DNA of 64,000 nt, taken from Syngnathus acus. Taxonomy: Eukaryota > Chordata > Actinopteri > Syngnathiformes > Syngnathidae. Both the position numbers and the translations under genes were made by a program. Below the pieces are notes generated by a model, which searched no databases, was not told the DNA's origin, and saw only the letters and a program-made list of their open reading frames with translations. Within the stretch, counting starts at the first letter, position 1; each line of letters begins with the position of its first letter. Positions 16,374 through 33,553 of this stretch are shown here, piece by piece. The stretch lies in NCBI RefSeq assembly GCF_901709675.1, contig NC_051088.1:23068193-23132192 (forward strand), given 5' to 3'.

Positions 16374-17793
16374 TATTAGGTACACCTTAAAATTGTGATG
16401 TACCTAATGGAGTGTCCGTGTGACGTCACAGATCAACCACCCAATCAGGAGGTGGGGGTGAGGGCGGGTGTGGCACTTTTGACTTTCAGATCAGCTTTGG
16501 CCATGATATTTCCCTAATGAACTGGCCTGTTATTAGGTACACTTGAAAATGGCGGTGTACCTAATGGAGTGTTCTAATGACGTCACAGATCAAACAGCCA
16601 ATCAGAAAGTGGGGGTGAGGGCGGGTGTGGCACTTTTCACTTAAACCAGGGGTGTCGACCTCCAGTCCTTGAGGGGCCGCGTTCCAATATGTTTTCCAAG
16701 TTACCCTCGTTAAACACACCTGCGTGAAAAGATTTTGGTCATTTCACGTTCTGCAGGAGCTAAAACTTTTCACGCAGGTGCACTTAACGAGGGAATCTTG
16801 GAAAACATGTTGGAATGCGGCCCCAAGGACTAGAGCTTGACACCTGTGACCTTTGACCATGATATTTCCCTAATAAAGTGGCCTGTTATTAGGTACACTT
16901 GAAAATGGCGGTGTACCTAATGGAGTGTCCGTGTTATTCCCTCGTTAAGTGCACCTGCGTGAAAAGTTTTAGCTCCTGCGGAACATGAAATGAGCTAAAA
17001 CTTTTCACGCAGGTGCGCTTAACGAGGGAATCTTGGAAAACATGTTGGAATGCGGCCCAGAGGACTAGAGCTTGACACCTGTGACCTTTGACCATGATAT
17101 TTCCCTAATAAAGTGGCCTGTTATTAGGTACACTTGAAAATGGCGGTGTACCTAATGGAGTGTCCGTGTGATTCCCTCGTTAAGTGCACCTGCGTGAAAA
17201 GTTTTAGCTCCTTCAGAACGTGAAAGTGACCAAAAACTTTTCACGCAGGTGCGCTTAACGAGGGTCCCTTGGAAAACATGTTGGAACGCGGCCCCGAGGA
17301 CTAGAGCTTGACACCTGTGACCTTTGACCATGATATTTCCCTAATATAGTGGCCTGTTATTAGGTACACTTGAAAATGGCGGTGTACCTAATGGAGTGTC
17401 CGTGTGATTCCCTCGTTAAGCGCACCTGCGTGAAAAGTTTTTGCTCCTTCAGAACGTGAACGTGACCAAAAACTTTTCACGCAGGTGCGCTTAACGAGGG
17501 TCACTTGGAAAACATATTGGAACGCGGCCCCGAGGACTAGAGCTTGACACCTGTGACCTTTGACCATGATATTTCCCTAATAAAGTGGCCTGTTATTAGG
17601 TACACTTGAAAATGGCGGTGTACCTAATGGAGTGTCCGTGTGACGTCACAGATCAACCAGCCAATCAGAAAGTGGGGGTGAGGGCGGGTGTGGCACTTTT
17701 CACTTTTAGTTCAGCTTTGGCCATGATTTTTCCCTAAAGGAAGTGGCCTCTTATTAGGTACACCTGAAAATGGCGGTGTACCTAATGGAGTGT
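16374..17793. repeat. Nested tandem array of palindromic units
   Basis: Seven copies of the palindrome ATTAGGTACAC...GTGTACCTAAT start at about 16374, 16532, 16888, 17123, 17359, 17595 and 17753. Spacings are 158, 356, 235, 236, 236 and 158 bp. The outer units are a 158-bp repeat with TGACGTCA, CCAATCAG and GGGGGTGAGGGCGGGTG blocks. The inner three are 235-236-bp units holding a second, longer hairpin whose arms contain CACCTGCGTGAAAAG and CTTTTCACGCAGGTG. The 356-bp gap is close to 158 plus an intact inserted MITE (16647-16848). Confidence 0.9.
16647..16848. mobile_element. hAT-like MITE inside the array
   Basis: About 200 bp beginning CAGGGGTGTCGACCTCCAGT and ending GAGCTTGACACCTGTG, with imperfect terminal inverted repeats. 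The interior is itself an inverted repeat (GGCCGCGTTCCAA... matched by ...TTGGAATGCGGCC). CAGGGGTGTC ends are typical of non-autonomous hAT elements in fish. Its interior supplies the long hairpin found in each 235-236-bp unit downstream, so the array expanded after this insertion. Confidence 0.7.
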
Positions 17794-17797
17794 CCGT

Positions 17798-18000
17798 TCA
17801 CTTAAAAGAACTGGAATGCACATCACTACAAGCAAACAGTGCAGTTCTCCAAAACGTCCACGAGATGGCAGCGACATCTCACAAGTGACGAAGCCTGCAG
17901 TAGTGATGCGCATTCCAGTTCATTTAAGTGAACTGGATCTTTAGAATCAGTTCACTCAAAAGATCCGTTCAAAAGAATCGTTCACCGAATCGTTCAAAAA
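17798..18000. mobile_element. Terminal-inverted-repeat element next to n6amt1
   Basis: Inverted arms with cores CTGGAATGCACATCACTAC (about 17812-17830) and GTAGTGATGCGCATTCCAG (about 17900-17918) enclose a spacer of about 70 bp. A GAACTGGATC/GATCCGTTC/GAATCGTTC-rich tail follows to about 18.0 kb. It resembles the GAACGAATC element at 15.1 kb. No transposase is present. Confidence 0.6.
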
Positions 18001-18579
18001 AGACAAGAGAGATCTTGGTGATTTCACTTTATTATTGTAGTTTATTTTTATTCACAGCAAGTGCAACAACAATCAGATTGAACTTGTGCAACTCTGCAAG
18101 GAAGAATAGGCAACTATGACCCCCCCCCATCAAGGTGTGCAAGCCAGGTGACTTTTGAAAAGCCTGTTATTAAAACGGTCTCTTGAAACTACTCATGAGA
18201 GACATGCCTACCAAATTTTCTCAAAAATGCTGCCTTCAGGGGCGGGGAACTGAGAGCACTCCGATGCTACAGGAATGAGATCTTCGAATTGCTGAAAAAT
18301 ATTCAAGTTTGAAACTCAATATCTGATGCGTCAGTCAAAACAAGGAACCTTGGTAAGAACGCGCTTGGTTCTATTTGAATTGAGCTTTCTCGCTTACCGT
18401 AGGCACGCCAGTTGACGCAGTGACGTGACCAGTGTGCGTACACTTGACGTACTAGGAAGTAAACCAGAACGCGTCACATGTTTTAATAAGTAAATATCAA
18501 ACGTGTCGCGTTTCATTTGAACTAATTAGTGCCACAACCTGCACATGACTGGAGAAGGGAGGCGTGCGTTTAATTTACC
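18001..18579 (+). promoter_or_regulatory. Upstream region of n6amt1
   Basis: This is the only unique-looking sequence between the repeat block and the n6amt1 start codon, so the promoter is probably here. It becomes CpG-richer from about 18.4 kb (ACGTGACC, GCGTACAC, GCGTCAC). No TATA box near the start is apparent. A short C run lies at about 18120-18129. Confidence 0.35.
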
Positions 18580-19596
18580 ATGTCGGCTAACTACCCCACG
18601 CCTCTGTACGATCACGCCGCGCGGGGAGACTTCAGCGAAGTTTACGAGCCGTCGGAGGATTCCTTCCTGCTCATTGACGCCCTGGAAAAGGATGCTGAAG
18701 AACTTAAGCGCATGAGGTGACCCTCAGGTGTCTGTTCAAGATTTAGCTGAATGTTGCTGACTTTTTTTTTTTGCTTTCAGTGGGCCGCACGTGTGCGTGG
18801 AGGTGGGCAGCGGCTCCGGAGTGGTGTCTGCGTTCCTCGCGTCCCTGCTTGGACCCTCAGCCATATATTTGTGAGTTGCTCCACATCATCTCCTCTCCTC
18901 TCCATGTGACCTAGAATGTGTTTACTAGTTGCACGGACGTGAATCGTGCCGCAGCGCTCTGCACCGCCAAGACGGCATCACGCAACTCCGTGTCGCTTGA
19001 GCCCATCGTCACCGACCTGGTCAGACTCCACTTAACACATCCGAGACTCAATTTCACATTGTGAGATGCCGCTTTGACCACGACGCTCCGTTTTAGGTGG
19101 AAAGTATCCTGCCCCGCTTGAGCGGACAAGTGGATGTGCTCCTGTTCAACCCGCCATATGTGGTAACACCGTCCAGTGAGGTGACTCAACTTCTTCAAGT
19201 TGAAAGGTCATGAAAGTGAGATTAATGTGTCTGTTTTCTTGGTGTGTCAAGGTGGGCAGCACGGGCATCGAGGCGGCTTGGGCCGGCGGAAGCCGAGGTC
19301 GCGAGGTCACAGACAGATTCCTACCAATCGTATCGCAGTTGCTGTCCAGTCGAGGGCTGTTCTACTTGGTCACCATCGCTGAGAATGATCCAGGTGTCTG
19401 GGATGATGCAGCTTGGTGAACAAATACTTACTTTGCAACTAACAATGGCATCTCAGCTGTTTTTGTCCTCGGCATCCTAGAGGAGATCATCCAGATCCTG
19501 AGCGGACACGGCCTGCGGGGAGAGCCACGCCTGTCGACCAGAGCCGGGAACGAGCGGCTCGCAGTGCTGCGCTTTCAGAGGTGCAAATATACGTGA
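18580..19596 (+). CDS. n6amt1: N6AMT1/HEMK2 protein-glutamine methyltransferase
   Basis: Six coding exons: 18580-18716, 18781-18870, 18929-19019, 19097-19180, 19252-19393 and 19481-19596. All are GT-AG and in phase, giving 219 aa (human about 214). It is a class I SAM-dependent methyltransferase: motif I EVGSGSG at residues 53-59, the acidic CTDVN at 77-81, and the catalytic/substrate NPPY at 124-127. GIEAAWAGG and GREVTDRF follow, as in the human enzyme. Known family role: with TRMT112 it methylates the GGQ glutamine of release factor eRF1, with histone H4 lysine also reported. Its 3' end faces gart 325 bp away. The N-terminus (SANYPTPLYDH) matches the family, which fixes the start codon. 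Confidence 0.95.
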
Positions 19597-19771
19597 AGTC
19601 GCCGGCTCGGTGGCACTGGTAAGTGTCCTTTATCAGAACCACGGTCATTGTGAAGATAGAACAGAATCATTTCCATTGTTGTTTTCAAATTGTCAATCTT
19701 AACCTGCGCTCTGTCACGAGCAAATATTTGGGTGAAAGTAGATTTTGGCGGTGATTGGAATAAGGCAATGA

Positions 19772-19777
19772 AATAAA
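19772..19777 (+). terminator. Putative poly(A) signal of n6amt1
   Basis: AATAAA 176 bp after the n6amt1 stop and 145 bp before the gart stop on the other strand. It is the only canonical plus-strand hexamer I noticed between the two genes. Confidence 0.55.
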
Positions 19778-19817
19778 AACATGCAGGGGAAAATATATCG
19801 TCCTCAAGAAATGTTTC

Positions 19818-19823
19818 TTTAAT
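19818..19823 (-). terminator. Putative poly(A) signal of gart
   Basis: ATTAAA on the minus strand about 100 bp beyond the gart stop. I saw no minus-strand AATAAA between the two convergent genes. If used, the n6amt1 and gart 3' ends come within a few tens of bases of each other or overlap. Confidence 0.35.
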
Positions 19824-19921
19824 GTGCATGAATTGCATTTAAACGGTAAGCATTCATCGTTCATGCAAATTTGGAATGGTTTTCCCCCCCAATTTTGCTA
19901 CAGTGTCAGAGTATGCCTTTC

Positions 19922-25436
<5,515 letters not shown>

Positions 25437-26133
25437 GGTACCTGCGAGATCGGAAATTGACCTTTCACGACTCCATGTCGTCAAATTACACAAACTGGTT
25501 GGAATGAAAGGTCGGGCGGCGAGGAAGCGCTGACCTTTATAGACAACTGCGATCTAATATCTTGTATTGTTACGCTTGGATGGACTCAATCGGGCAGAAC
25601 GAAGACACAAAAGCTTCTCGACGGCTTTACTTGAAAAACTGTAGTAAACATTCTGGATTCTTTTTGTCGCCTTCCTACTGCATCCTCGTGTTGATAATTC
25701 AGTAAAGCACAATGGATACGAGCCTCGTGACGTTTGTTTGCCATCATGTGATTTCATCAGTAAAACGCTCTGATTAGACTGATGCAATTTGTCTTCCTTT
25801 TCCCGACCGAGCGCAACAATTTGGGGCTTTACGTGCATCAGTGTGCAGCCACCACACTCGTTAACCTAAAAGTCAATATATGCGGAGTCAGAGTTCATCC
25901 CAGGCTGAGTGCAGACATTTGTATCTCGAAAAATATATTGTATATGAATGAACAAACTGAGCAGCATTGGTGGGAAGTAATGAAGTACAACTTCCTTGAC
26001 TTCATTGTACTTGAATAAAATTTCGAGCACTATGTACAGTAAAAGACGTCAACATTTTTTTTTTTCTGTAATTGCTGAGCCAAGTTATCCAATGGGGTTT
26101 GTCTGTCATTTACAGTAAAAGTTCATTTTTATT

Positions 26134-26548
26134 TTTGTACTTAAGGACATTTTATCCTGTTCTATTACCAAATTGCAGAAATTAAATTTACGCCAATTTC
26201 TTTAAACACAAGCGTGTCTACTAAGTACCAAGTGGAAAAGAAACAAGTATTTCTATAAAATACCGAGTGGGAAAAAAAGACAAATCTATAGAAGAACTGA
26301 AAATCACTTTAGCAAAAATAATCACAAAGGAAAATTAGAAGCGACTTATTTTTGTACATTTAATTCTGTTCTATTACCAAATTGCAGAAATTAAATTTAC
26401 GCATTTCTTTAAACTCAAGCATTTCTACTGAGTACCGAGTGAAAAAAACAAGTATTTCTATAACGTACCGAGTGGGAAAAAAAATACAAATCTATAGAAG
26501 AATTGAAAATCACTTTAGCAAAATAATCCCAAAGGAAAATAAGAACTT
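26134..26548. repeat. 209-bp tandem duplication upstream of gart
   Basis: Two copies, about 26134-26342 and 26343-26548, share TCTATTACCAAATTGCAG, AATTAAATTTACGC, ACAAGTATTTCTATAA, CCGAGTGGGAAAAAAA, ACAAATCTATAGAAGAA and AAAATCACTTTAGCAAAA in the same order with small differences. The unit is AT-rich and non-coding. It lies in the probable first intron or 5' flank of gart. Confidence 0.9.
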
Positions 26549-26948
26549 GTAAAAGAATAACTCAGCAGGCGACGTGTTACATTCCCGAATCATCGCAACA
26601 CCAACCTGTGAGTTTTGGACAAAGCGGGAATTAGCCGGAGCCCGGTAAGGAGACGGACGCGTGTTCTCTGCTTTCAGCTTGCAGACTGAAAGGGGTGGAA
26701 GGAAAAAAAACGTGGACTACACGAACAAACCCGCGAGCCACACAAAACTTCAAAATTGACGCTGGCTCAAAACACACACACACATCTACACACCACGTGG
26801 ATCCCGTTTATGACAAGGATGCGCTTAGCTGTGCTGAATGCTAACGCAAGTTACATCAAGTTCTTTTCCGTGCAACAAACAACATTGTAAGAATCTATAT
26901 TGTTGCTATTGATTATTATTTCATAAAAAGTTCCGCATCTGACCTTAC

Positions 26949-27030
26949 TGCGTCCCAACTGGCGTTTGGGGAGAGGTCTTCAACTTCCGTGGTGTAATAG
27001 CATGATGCATCTTGGGACTTGTAGTTCTAT
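26949..27030 (-). promoter_or_regulatory. Probable gart promoter and noncoding exon 1
   Basis: On the minus strand, ACTACAAGTCCCAAGATGCA (about 27007-27026) matches the ZNF143/Staf ACTACAATTCCC-type promoter element. A CCACGGAAGTTGA ETS-like site follows at about 26980-26993, and then a good donor, GACGCA/GTAAGG, at 26949/26948. The gart start codon follows an acceptor at 25441, so a short noncoding exon ending at 26949 is a consistent model. Inferred from motifs only. Confidence 0.5.
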
Positions 27031-27321
27031 AAATCATTTTCGCCTAGCTCGATTGGACAGATGATATATCGACGATATATTGTTTCCCTGAAATAATTTA
27101 TTTCCGGTCACATAGATCCACAGGTTATAAAGAATAAAACAATAGTTACATTTTCTTGAACTGTACATAGTCAACAAATTGGAGCAGTAACAAGATTTTC
27201 AGACATGAAATGATGTGGAGATATTTGAATGACATGCATTCAGAAACTTTAAATAGCTTAAAGACTCTGAGATAGACTCCCGAGGAAAACAAATAGGCCT
27301 CCAGAACCGTGCTGTAGATAA

Positions 27322-27448
27322 GTAGACTCCTCCAAAAGTATTGGAACAGCAAGGTCAATTCAGTTGTTTTTGATATCTACAGAAGACATTTGGGTCTTTG
27401 GTATACAACAAAGGACTTGCCGTACCAATACTTTTGGAGATGAGTGTA
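27322..27448. mobile_element. Tc1-type MITE fragment with inverted ends
   Basis: CCTCCAAAAGTATTGGAAC at the left and GTACCAATACTTTTGGAGAT at the right are inverted relative to each other. CAAGGTCAATTCAGTTGTTT and AGAAGACATTTGGGTCTTTG lie between them. These words are typical of short non-autonomous Tc1/mariner-type elements in fish. It lies in the 3' region of gpr180. Confidence 0.65.
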
Positions 27449-27810
27449 TTCCCAGCAATAAAATTCACATTTTTGATAGCTAGTACTCCAAATGGGTTTT
27501 TTATAAACCTCCATCCCATGTATTAAATAAATTCCACTAAGAGTCCCTGTGTTGTATCATATATTTTTTCTTTAAAAAAAAAAAAATAGAGTTCAACATC
27601 TACTTCCGTTTTTTATGCTTTTGTCCACCCAAACCGCTGGTGGCGCTTCTCTTGCGGTTCCGGCCTTTGTTCCCTCTGAAGCAAACTGAAGCGCTTCACC
27701 ATCGCTGCCCAAAAAAACGCAAAGGCCCAGCAGCCCCCACGAAGCGACGTCTCCCGTCTTCGTCCTGTGATCCAGTTGGAGGTGAAGCCACCTCAGGCCA
27801 GCACAGGTGC

Positions 27811-30351
<2,541 letters not shown>

Positions 30352-30990
30352 TTTTGCGTTTTAAGCCAATAAACGTTAGCTCATCACTTCAATGAGCCAC
30401 GAAACCATGACATCCCTTCTGGGTCAAGCTACATGCATGGACACAAATACAGCGGAAGTCAAAGGATAATACTCTTAAAAGTCTCAAACTAGTCCATTTA
30501 GGATTTTCGTGCTGGTGCGAAGTAACAAAATAATACGACACATGACACCTCAGCAAAATGTACAAACTTGATTCCTCGTTTGTGACACTATATTTTACCA
30601 GGTGTCATTTTCTTAACGTTTATTTTGACATTAAATTTCGGAAATATCGTTTCTATGTCAGTAAGCTTTGTGGTATGACTTTGTCCAATCGGTGCCGTTG
30701 ATAAAATGATAGATTTAGAATCCACCCAATCAAAAAACGTTTCTTCGATAGAATATATTTTCAGCCAATCAGAAAGCAGAAAATGGCCAAATGGGGCTCC
30801 GTTTGTTCAACCTCTTTTCAACGTGTCAACACTACCGTAAACCATCACCTAGTGTCGTGCTTACCATTATGAACCTGTCCTGTCACAAACGTGTTTTTCA
30901 AGATTACGAAGTTAGAAGTGAAACCCAAAGACGATCGTGTATAGCAATTTCAACATTAATACGCGTACGAGACTATAAGTGAAGGAACTG
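30352..30990. promoter_or_regulatory. Bidirectional promoter region gpr180/tgds
   Basis: 639 bp separate the two divergent start codons. Three same-orientation CCAAT boxes lie at 30685-30689, 30726-30730 and 30765-30769, spaced 41 and 39 bp. This pattern is typical of NF-Y-driven divergent promoters. The rest is AT-rich with no clear TATA box placed for either gene. Confidence 0.65.
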
Positions 30991-32945
30991 ATGGACTCCA
31001 TCCGAACTGTTTTAGTGACTGGGGGTTCTGGGTTTATGTGAGTTGACGTCACATGAATCATTCAATTGCAATTATTATAAATTTGTCTTTATTTACAGTT
31101 ATTTGTTCCTCTGTCCATACAGTGGCTCTCACCTTGTGTGTTCACTGGTTCAAAAGCATCCCGAATGGAAAATTTTAAACTTGGATAATGTAAGCTTTCG
31201 TTATCAGTTTGCTGTGTTAAAAAAAAAAAAAAGTAAATGCAAAGATTTATATAGCGACAAAATTTGTGTGACATCTTTTCAGCTAGATTACTGCTGCAGC
31301 CCAAGAAGTCTGGACAGTATTAAAAACACAGCCAACTACACTTTTATCAAGGTAATAATTATTTTTTTTGCAGTTACGGACAGTTACCTAATGACCCCCC
31401 CCCCCCCCCCCCACCTTGTGGGTTAAGATGTTTAAATTCCATCATACTGACTGATTTGTGTAACAGGGCGATGTATGTAACGCCCAGCTGGTGAACCACA
31501 TCTTCAACTCTCACAAAATTGACATCATCTTCCACTTGGCCGCCAAAACCCACGTTGGTGAGCAGCAAGTCGAATTGTGGCAACCACAACACTATTTCCT
31601 ACAATGGTCTTGTTGGGTTTTGCCTCAGATTCATCCTTCCAAAGCCCAGCCATTTTCCAGCACGTTAACATCCACGGCACGCGTGTTTTACTGGCAGCTG
31701 CCACTCAGACACGCCACAGGCTTCAGTGCTTCATCTACGCCAGCAGTGATGAAGTGTACGGATCGAGTCTAGATGAGGTTTGGTGGATTTATTCATGTCG
31801 TCATTTGAGCTTTGGTTTTACTGTGGTATCAAAAGTCTACACACCTCTGTTTTGCAGGAATTTGATGAGAACAGTCCAATGAGGCCTTCCAATCCATATT
31901 CTTCCTCAAAGGCAGCTGCAGAGCACCTGGTCAGGTTGTACTGGGAAAAGTATAAGGTACATAGAAGTTGCTTTCGGTAGAAATGTAACATAATTGTATT
32001 TGAAGGTATACTAATTTAGTTTGCTGTCTTCAGCTTCCTGTCATCATCACAAGGAGCAACAACATCTACGGTCCCAAGCAATACATTGAGAAGGTACAGA
32101 CTCGCCGACTCGGTCGCAGTGGTGTGCAAGGTTAACGCAAACTAACCAAATAAACATTTACTCAATGCAATGACAAAAACGACATCCTACGTTAATAAAA
32201 CATAGTGAAAACGTCCTCTTGGATAGTTGCAGTGCTGGATTATAATAACCGGTGTTCTCATTCTCACAGGTCATCCCTAAATTTCTAACGCTTTTGCAAA
32301 TGCGCAAGAAATGGTAGGTGATTTTATTTGGAAAAGGTCACACCGTGCAGCGTCCCAACTTTGTGCTCTGTGCTGCCCCGCCATAGTACCATTCACGGAA
32401 CCCTCCCTAAATCTCGCCATTTCCTGTTCGTCGACGATACGGTCAACGCCTTCCTCCTGCTTCTGGAGAAAGGGATTGTGGGAGAAGTCTACAACATCGG
32501 CTCAAACTTTGAGATAGCCATCGTGCAACTAGCCAGGGAACTTGTCAAGATGGTAGGTTGACACGGACAGCGTAGATAGTCTTGGACGTAAACATTACAA
32601 ATGCTGTGTATATTTTTAAGGTAAAAAACGTGCCAGATGCCGAGCTGAACGACTGGCTGGAGTTTGTGCCAGACAGGCCGAAGGTCGACATCCGCTACCC
32701 TATCAAATGCGAAAAGCTTCAGCAGTTGGGCTGGAAGGCCAAAGTCTCCTGGTCTGATGGTATCAAACGGACTGGTACAGCAAGCACACACAACCAGGCC
32801 AAACGCACATCTGAGACAGAATATTCATACCAGTCGTGCGTGTTTATTTTTAGTCAAATGGTACCAGGACCACCCAGACTTTTGGTCGGACACACCGGAG
32901 GGCCCGGGAGAAATTCCAAGCACGTTGGAAGATACCAACCAATAG
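30991..32945 (+). CDS. tgds: TDP-glucose 4,6-dehydratase-like protein TGDS
   Basis: Eleven coding exons: 30991-31037, 31123-31189, 31283-31351, 31467-31557, 31629-31777, 31858-31956, 32034-32093, 32270-32313, 32387-32552, 32621-32774 and 32854-32945. All are GT-AG and in phase, giving 345 aa (human 350). It is an extended short-chain dehydrogenase: the NAD-binding TGGSGFIGSH spans residues 10-19, HLAAKTHV follows, and the catalytic YxxxK is Tyr155/Lys159 ([11 protein letters not shown]). The usual Ser-Thr-Asp-Glu active-site segment reads Ser-Ser-Asp-Glu (130-133), so the catalytic Thr is Ser. [10 protein letters not shown] and YNIGSNFE match the family. The vertebrate protein is linked to Catel-Manzke syndrome; its physiological substrate is debated. 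A promoter shared with gpr180 is likely. Confidence 0.95.
31395..31412. repeat. Poly-C run in tgds intron 3
   Basis: Eighteen consecutive C between tgds exons 3 and 4, about 55 bp before the exon 4 acceptor. Confidence 0.9.
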
Positions 32946-33547
32946 CGGACCGAGTGAAGTCGTCCTGCAGTGTACCGCCTTGTTGGACCAACAGGGGGCG
33001 CAGCCTCACTTGACCAAAGCACTGTGAAGTCAACTTGAACACACTTGGTCTCAGGAGACATTAACAAGTGGTGGAATTTTTACCTCAATTCTTACCTCAA
33101 CTGACCAGTTGTGTTTACTGTCCATTTCTCCATCCGTCCAAGCTGGGCTCAGGTCGTCCAGCCACTTTTTTCCCAGATCTTTTGCTGACGGAAACACACG
33201 CTAGCAGCTGTTTGTTCGCGGGGGCTCATTCCTCTAATTGCACGTTCCTAGCTTTTCAGTTTGCATGCTAGCGTCCGCCAGCAGAAATTCCATTGAGGAG
33301 GCAGAAATGTTTTGAGCTAATGAGACAATGTCATCTGCGAAAGATCGCATCACCCCATTGACGTTTAAGTACGAGAAAGACGAGAATAGGTCGTGTGATG
33401 ACTTATCTTGGATTTATCTAGTACTGGGTGACAAGATGCATACTGAATGTTATCTTTAATTTATTCAACTTTCGAGTTAAAGCAATGATTGTAAATACTT
33501 TAGGATAATTTTTGTTTTAAGTTCCCAGGGCTCCATAATGGATGAGC

Positions 33548-33553
33548 AATAAA
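33548..33553 (+). terminator. Putative poly(A) signal of tgds
   Basis: AATAAA 603 bp after the tgds stop codon. A further plus-strand AATAAA occurs near 34027. The first one gives a 3' UTR of about 0.6 kb. Confidence 0.5.

Noticed and set aside
16374-17793. Regular repeats that could suggest a CRISPR-like array
   Set aside because: Units of 158-236 bp are nearly identical throughout, with no unique spacers, and the locus is vertebrate nuclear DNA. It is a satellite/MITE array.
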